This document shows, one piece after another, positions 61,601 through 64,000 of a stretch of 64,000 bases of DNA. The position numbers were made by a program, and so were the translations under genes. The notes beneath the pieces were generated by a model, which had not been told where the DNA came from, ran no database searches, and saw nothing but the letters and a program-made list of their open reading frames with translations. Each line of letters opens with the position of its first letter. The stretch's first letter is position 1. The DNA lies in assembly GCA_964344185.1 (NCBI GenBank), contig CAYFMN010000011.1, positions 40,228 to 104,227 of the forward strand. The letters are read 5' to 3'. Source of the DNA: JAJDAT01 sp964344185 (GTDB lineage: Bacteria; Nitrospinota; Nitrospinia; Nitrospinales; JAJDAT01).

Positions 61601-61873
61601 TACAACGCAGTTCAAGGCGTAAACTTTTCAAAAGAATTTTATCGTACATGGGCATTAATGCAAATGAATCCAGAAAATATTGAGAGCGCGTTTCTAGCCG
61701 CTTCCCAACTTCATCCAGAAATTGAGCCGGTGTTATTTTCGGAGAGCTGTATATTAAGGGTTACTACAATGTTTGTTAACAGTCCGCAAATGGACATATG
61801 CAAGCTTACATGGGAAGAGGTCGAAAAAAAATTATATCAACCTATTGTTCCTAAAGATTATCCAAAAAAATAA
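58694..61873 (+). CDS. Large T6SS-effector-like protein with metzincin protease domain
   Basis: A 1059-residue protein from TTG 58694, the only start-like codon near the GAGGG site. Residues ~1-75 are beta-rich. Residues ~150-230 (RGPWLATKEEY...RNRLNEMGFYGG..., ...ALYRYEKNHP) resemble the peptidoglycan-binding segment of large T6SS cargo proteins. Residues ~300-510 carry LFFRPSIIAGDRYGLKVSLSF, another landmark of that family. The metzincin motif HEVGHCFWLNH (H675, E676, H679, H685) and the Met-turn CVMSY (~704) indicate a zinc protease, with Trp in place of the usual Gly. The end (~760-1059) has YHQISHGS and GGTHYVIAF, faintly like a CHAT protease but without a clear catalytic Cys. A small T6SS-neighbour gene follows 18 bp later. 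Confidence 0.65.
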   Translation: MYLDVSVKEKNFAPSKEVIDIIYKVSGLGKLKTVTLEVYDWEKTLVYSNKMDASKGLPEIKWAGDLDEELYATPLGSPYTIKVAAEQDEEEEVIQKAPKNFSETDEPSKVKQSCGVKEKMMEAEDELSEKKMEEKPPPLEAQISVLYDSIEIVRGPWLATKEEYSKGSADWTRNRLNEMGFYGGTRELHKNGFDKYLDNALYRYEKNHPYLLNSRFQTHEPLIEGMIEKTLKDDEVFTPCFCQFDGNSWKEFKEEELIPRYDVHGKALRVYVEAIGYEGGYEDDFNPEGGDEMAEQFNDKNPQAESTKTKIEGERLNRPIIPLEAVIYLKKSDGKKVLAPEAVGKVRVGWTAIEPKEKFDSLPLDPSIHSYVRPYIKKTMDVLKDKDNRNCPIEFGGIRTKNDNWKTAFAPKFSYPPYGVEEDSVNGSVYVVAYRGLEYERCIGRAGLFFRPSIIAGDRYGLKVSLSFRGHKNQKELEKENKNIRYETTTLEVWRYTKFAAVVGWPLRDGYKDALVKLTQEYEQAYIHVDIANVQILSMADAIDLADYKKWLEELISEFAKKDDKFPGKLNLGGVAKYPLVCGDYKGIEMEVGNFLFKIFATEGDPPPIKKLYDNIIKKIRLDYPSGFILVDYRMDPEFDKAFGSSVLDLCVGMNDKFVMVNQTQDGKTYYILTHEVGHCFWLNHYENVKTSKAHEHYQKDHNCVMSYASEKSKFPHHKAASYAPNFCGKCNLKLRGWDIKKLDSIWGTVEKELTNPQPLKIVVCYDHADAGNLRAKEEIVKIEEACGFLLSEYPESEKNEMKVCPFNQDADPGKWLSDIAECDVYHQISHGSLMCMAINCEKKYKAPLILNSLIPQYPIGCQNDSSKSKLGKLEQQLLSKQADSQQIKDGLYTKLATPNEKAHPLQGAIQWTAKKGVDLFTAKKFKYVIEKPPKILAFLRSPLLGWDVTVPQMFILGGTHYVIAFRCMYNAVQGVNFSKEFYRTWALMQMNPENIESAFLAASQLHPEIEPVLFSESCILRVTTMFVNSPQMDICKLTWEEVEKKLYQPIVPKDYPKK

Positions 61874-61891
61874 ACCGAAAAAGGAAACGGT

Positions 61892-62245
61892 ATGCTAATT
61901 ATTACCGACGAACAGATGAAAATGTTCGAGAAATACATGAAGGAACAGTTTGTGGAGAAAGTCGCGGTTTATATCCGCAAACATCTCCACGAAGAATCGA
62001 AAGAACTGGACAAAAACGAATTGCATGATTTAATTCGAACAGGTTGGAAACGGGCTAAACATTATAGCCTGACCTCAGAGTGGGATATTTGCCGCTTTAT
62101 ACAATATAAGGTTCGCTTGTGCCCAGATTTTGACGCCAATCCAAAAACAGAATGGGCTGGCAGAATTTTAAAGGATTCTAGTTTCGACGCCCAAGAAAAA
62201 ATGGACCGGATAGACTACCATTATTTTTACGCTATAAAAGGTTAG
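61892..62245 (+). CDS. Small T6SS-neighbour family protein
   Basis: A 117-residue protein starting ITDEQMKMFEKYM, with IRKHL (~32), ELHDLIRTGWKRAKHYSLTSEWDICRFIQY (~48-77) and DFDANPKTEWAGRIL (~87-101). This layout (R.HF, L...I..G..RA..YG...E.D...Y, FD.DP..PWA..IL) is a recurring small family encoded beside VgrG, PAAR and large T6SS effectors; its role is not established, perhaps as adaptor or immunity partner. AAGGAAACGGT before the ATG is the ribosome binding site. It ends 4 bp before the convergent sigma54 gene. Confidence 0.65.
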   Translation: MLIITDEQMKMFEKYMKEQFVEKVAVYIRKHLHEESKELDKNELHDLIRTGWKRAKHYSLTSEWDICRFIQYKVRLCPDFDANPKTEWAGRILKDSSFDAQEKMDRIDYHYFYAIKG

Positions 62246-62249
62246 GAAG

Positions 62250-62582
62250 CTAAAAAGAGGGTTTCTTAATTTTGAACTTCTTTATTTTTGAAGCGAGTGT
62301 GGTGGGAGCCAATTCCAAAAGCTCTGCGGCTCCTCCCTCTCCGGATACTTTCCAATTACAAACATCTAAAGCGCAAATGATATTTTCGCGTTCCTTCTGT
62401 TTCATTTCTGAATCGGTGAGGACTTTTATCTGTTCTCCGGCTTTTGCCGGGTTTGTTTTTTTAGGAGCGATAATTGTTTCTGAGTTTGGCAGGTCAAAGC
62501 GAAGCCTGCCCGATCCGGATACGATAGCCGCTCTTTCGACAACGTTTTGCAGTTCGCGTATATTGCCCGGCCAGGAGTAGTT
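62250..62582 (-). pseudogene. C-terminal part of the sigma54 activator, behind an in-frame stop
   Basis: The frame of the 62583-63731 gene continues without shift after its TAA (62583-62585): NYSWPGNIRELQNVVERA, which completes the AAA+ domain, then a linker and a Fis-type helix-turn-helix (LLELAPTTLASKIKKF) to a TAG at 62250-62252. The part has no own start and would be translated only by readthrough. All landmarks are preserved, so the stop is recent or a sequence error. Confidence 0.8.
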
Positions 62583-63731
62583 TTATAATTCCGCTATATT
62601 AGCTTTCGTTAGTTTTGCAGGTTCTCGGTTCATTCGCATACAGGATAATTCCAGAAACCGTTGCGCTAATAATGGAATGTCTTCGATTCTTTTTCTTAAT
62701 GGCGGAACTTCGATAGGAAACACGTTTAACCGGTAATAAAGATCTTCCCTGAAATTTCCTTTTTCAATAAGGCTTTTGAGGTCGCGATTGGTCGCCGCGA
62801 TGATTCTGACGTTTGTGGTTCGTGTTTTCTCGTCGCCGATACGCTCATAGGTTCCCTCTTGCAATACCCGCAACAACTTGCTTTGCAGATCGAGGGGGAT
62901 TTCTCCCACTTCGTCGAGGAACAACGTGCCGCCGTCCGCCAGTTCAAAACGTCCCGCCCGGTTTCTCACCGCTCCGGTAAAACTTCCTTTAACGTGACCA
63001 AAGAATTCGCTTTCGTAAAGTTCTCTGGGAATAGACGCGCAATTGACTTTGATAACAGGTTTTTCTTTGCGCGCGCTGTGGTTGTGAATTTCTCTTGCGA
63101 CGAGTTCTTTACCCGTTCCGGATTCTCCCATAATTAAAACGTTGGCTTCGGTAGGGGCGACCATTTCTATTTGACTGATGATATGCGACAGGGCGGGGCT
63201 GTTTCCGATGATATCGCCATAAGCCGTCGCTTCGCGGAATTCTTCGCGCAGGTAGGCATTTTCAAGTTCCAGTCTTTGGCGCAGTCTTTGAATTTCCTGT
63301 TCGGCCTGTTTGCGCTCCGTGATGTCCTTAAAGATAACCACCGCCCCCTTAATTTTCATATTTTCCCAAATGGGGGTACTAACGTATTCTACATGGAATG
63401 GCGAGCCGTCTTTTCTCCAAAAAACCTCTTCCGAAGCGTGATACGTTTTTCCTTCTCGAAATGCGGCGTAGATAGGGCACTCTTCTTTAGGATAGGGCGA
63501 ACCGTTTTCCCGAGTGTGGTGCATCAGTTTATGCTGGCATTTCCCAATGAGTTCTTTTTCCGCAAAACCGGTCATCTTTTCAACCGCAGGATTAACGAAC
63601 GTGGTCTTTCCCTTTTCGTCCAGACCGTAAATTCCTTCGCCAGCCGATTCCAGGATCAGTTGATTGCGATGAAAAACTTCTTTCAGTTCTTTAATCGTCG
63701 CAGGCGATTCGGTTTTGTTTTTTTTAGCCAT
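62583..63731 (-). CDS. PAS-sigma54-dependent activator, truncated by a stop codon
   Basis: A 382-residue protein. A PAS domain (~25-140, ESAGEGIYGLDEKG and FVNPAVEKMTG) with a DITERKQAEQE linker is followed by the AAA+ domain with Walker A GESGTGKELVA (~197), GSFTGA loop (~258) that contacts sigma54, Walker B GTLFLDEVGEIP (~277) and the arginine finger region. It ends in ANIAEL just before the WPGN motif that is encoded beyond the stop. Such activators open sigma54 promoters after binding enhancers; without the Fis-type domain DNA binding would be lost. A lone PAS on a cytosolic protein suggests a small-molecule or redox cue. Confidence 0.85.
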   Translation of the reverse strand: MAKKNKTESPATIKELKEVFHRNQLILESAGEGIYGLDEKGKTTFVNPAVEKMTGFAEKELIGKCQHKLMHHTRENGSPYPKEECPIYAAFREGKTYHASEEVFWRKDGSPFHVEYVSTPIWENMKIKGAVVIFKDITERKQAEQEIQRLRQRLELENAYLREEFREATAYGDIIGNSPALSHIISQIEMVAPTEANVLIMGESGTGKELVAREIHNHSARKEKPVIKVNCASIPRELYESEFFGHVKGSFTGAVRNRAGRFELADGGTLFLDEVGEIPLDLQSKLLRVLQEGTYERIGDEKTRTTNVRIIAATNRDLKSLIEKGNFREDLYYRLNVFPIEVPPLRKRIEDIPLLAQRFLELSCMRMNREPAKLTKANIAEL

Positions 63732-64000
63732 TGTTTATGCGTTTGATTGACTCTTTAGTCGATTTTGCTTTTTTGAGTTTATTCAAAAATTATCAATCTA
63801 AGGTTTATCAGGAATAAAACCGTCCCCATGACGCGTCATCCAGAAGCGAACCAAAGGTTCGGTGAAGGGTCTCATTTTGCCTGTTGCATACGGTTTAGGT
63901 TTCTTTAAAAAAAGTATTTTTTTTGGGGCCACTTCTTTCTTAAGCCGTTCCAGATTAAGAAAACGTTTTAAATGTTCCAACCCCCAGGAATGAGATTCTT
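63732..64000. repeat. Repeat-rich right edge
   Basis: Contains the inverse copy of the 48171-48241 unit (~63832-63912; CGTCATCCAGAAGCGAACC, GGTTCGGTGAAGGGTCTCATTTTGCCTG) and the 63932-63997 unit shared with 55513-55577. No gene is seen up to the window edge. Confidence 0.65.

Overview
The window is a stretch of AT-rich bacterial chromosome from a motile Gram-negative organism. It carries a chemotaxis system, an MsbA-like exporter and a probable type VI secretion (T6SS) effector locus. A universal stress protein fused to three PCP_red-type domains resembles proteins I associate with Nitrospinota/Nitrospirota-like chemolithotrophs, but the lineage is an inference and no rRNA or other taxonomic marker is present. 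I found no tRNA, rRNA, CRISPR array or intact insertion sequence. A 10-N scaffold gap (21192-21201) lies inside cheR.

Layout. 1-8.5 kb: the end of a cheB-type gene, a TPR protein, two pentapeptide-repeat proteins (one membrane-anchored and very large), small unknown genes, a DUF5069 protein and an AAA/DUF4143 ATPase behind a near-perfect palindrome. 8.5-16.3 kb: a class II aldolase, the UspA-PCP_red fusion, an MsbA-like ABC exporter, and an oleA-oleB pair (first and third steps of long-chain olefin synthesis) without oleC or oleD. 16.4-26.4 kb: a PIN toxin-antitoxin module, then the chemotaxis cluster cheY, mcp, cheR, a double-CheW gene, cheA and cheB. cheA is split across two frames at an in-phase A AAA AAG slippery heptamer, and mcp is broken by a frameshift. 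Two decayed copies of the 3' end of oleB (17.1 and 26.5 kb), one beside a decayed alkC piece, record local duplication.

26.6-35 kb: an AlkC-like DNA glycosylase, three paralogous small membrane proteins, secreted and coiled-coil small proteins, and two toxin-antitoxin modules, separated by dispersed hairpin repeats. 35.3-46.6 kb: a defence block made of a DUF262/HNH protein, a complete type I restriction-modification operon (hsdM-hsdS-hsdR with 4-bp overlaps), and a protein combining a motif-degenerate adenine methyltransferase fold, a specificity-like region and a HEPN-like RxxxxH motif. An orphan XRE antitoxin and two more PIN modules follow.

49.4-62.3 kb: an effector-like locus with three YopT/C58-like cysteine proteases, a 1059-residue metzincin-containing protein with features of T6SS cargo, and a small downstream protein of a T6SS-neighbour family. 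Between these lie an alcohol dehydrogenase and a DUF1538 transporter-like gene with two P-II-like regulators. The window ends with a sigma54 activator split by one in-frame stop codon.

Almost every intergenic space after 28 kb is filled with short degenerate palindromic repeats. Several genes are interrupted (mcp, cheA, the sigma54 regulator), so real decay, recoding and assembly error all have to be weighed.
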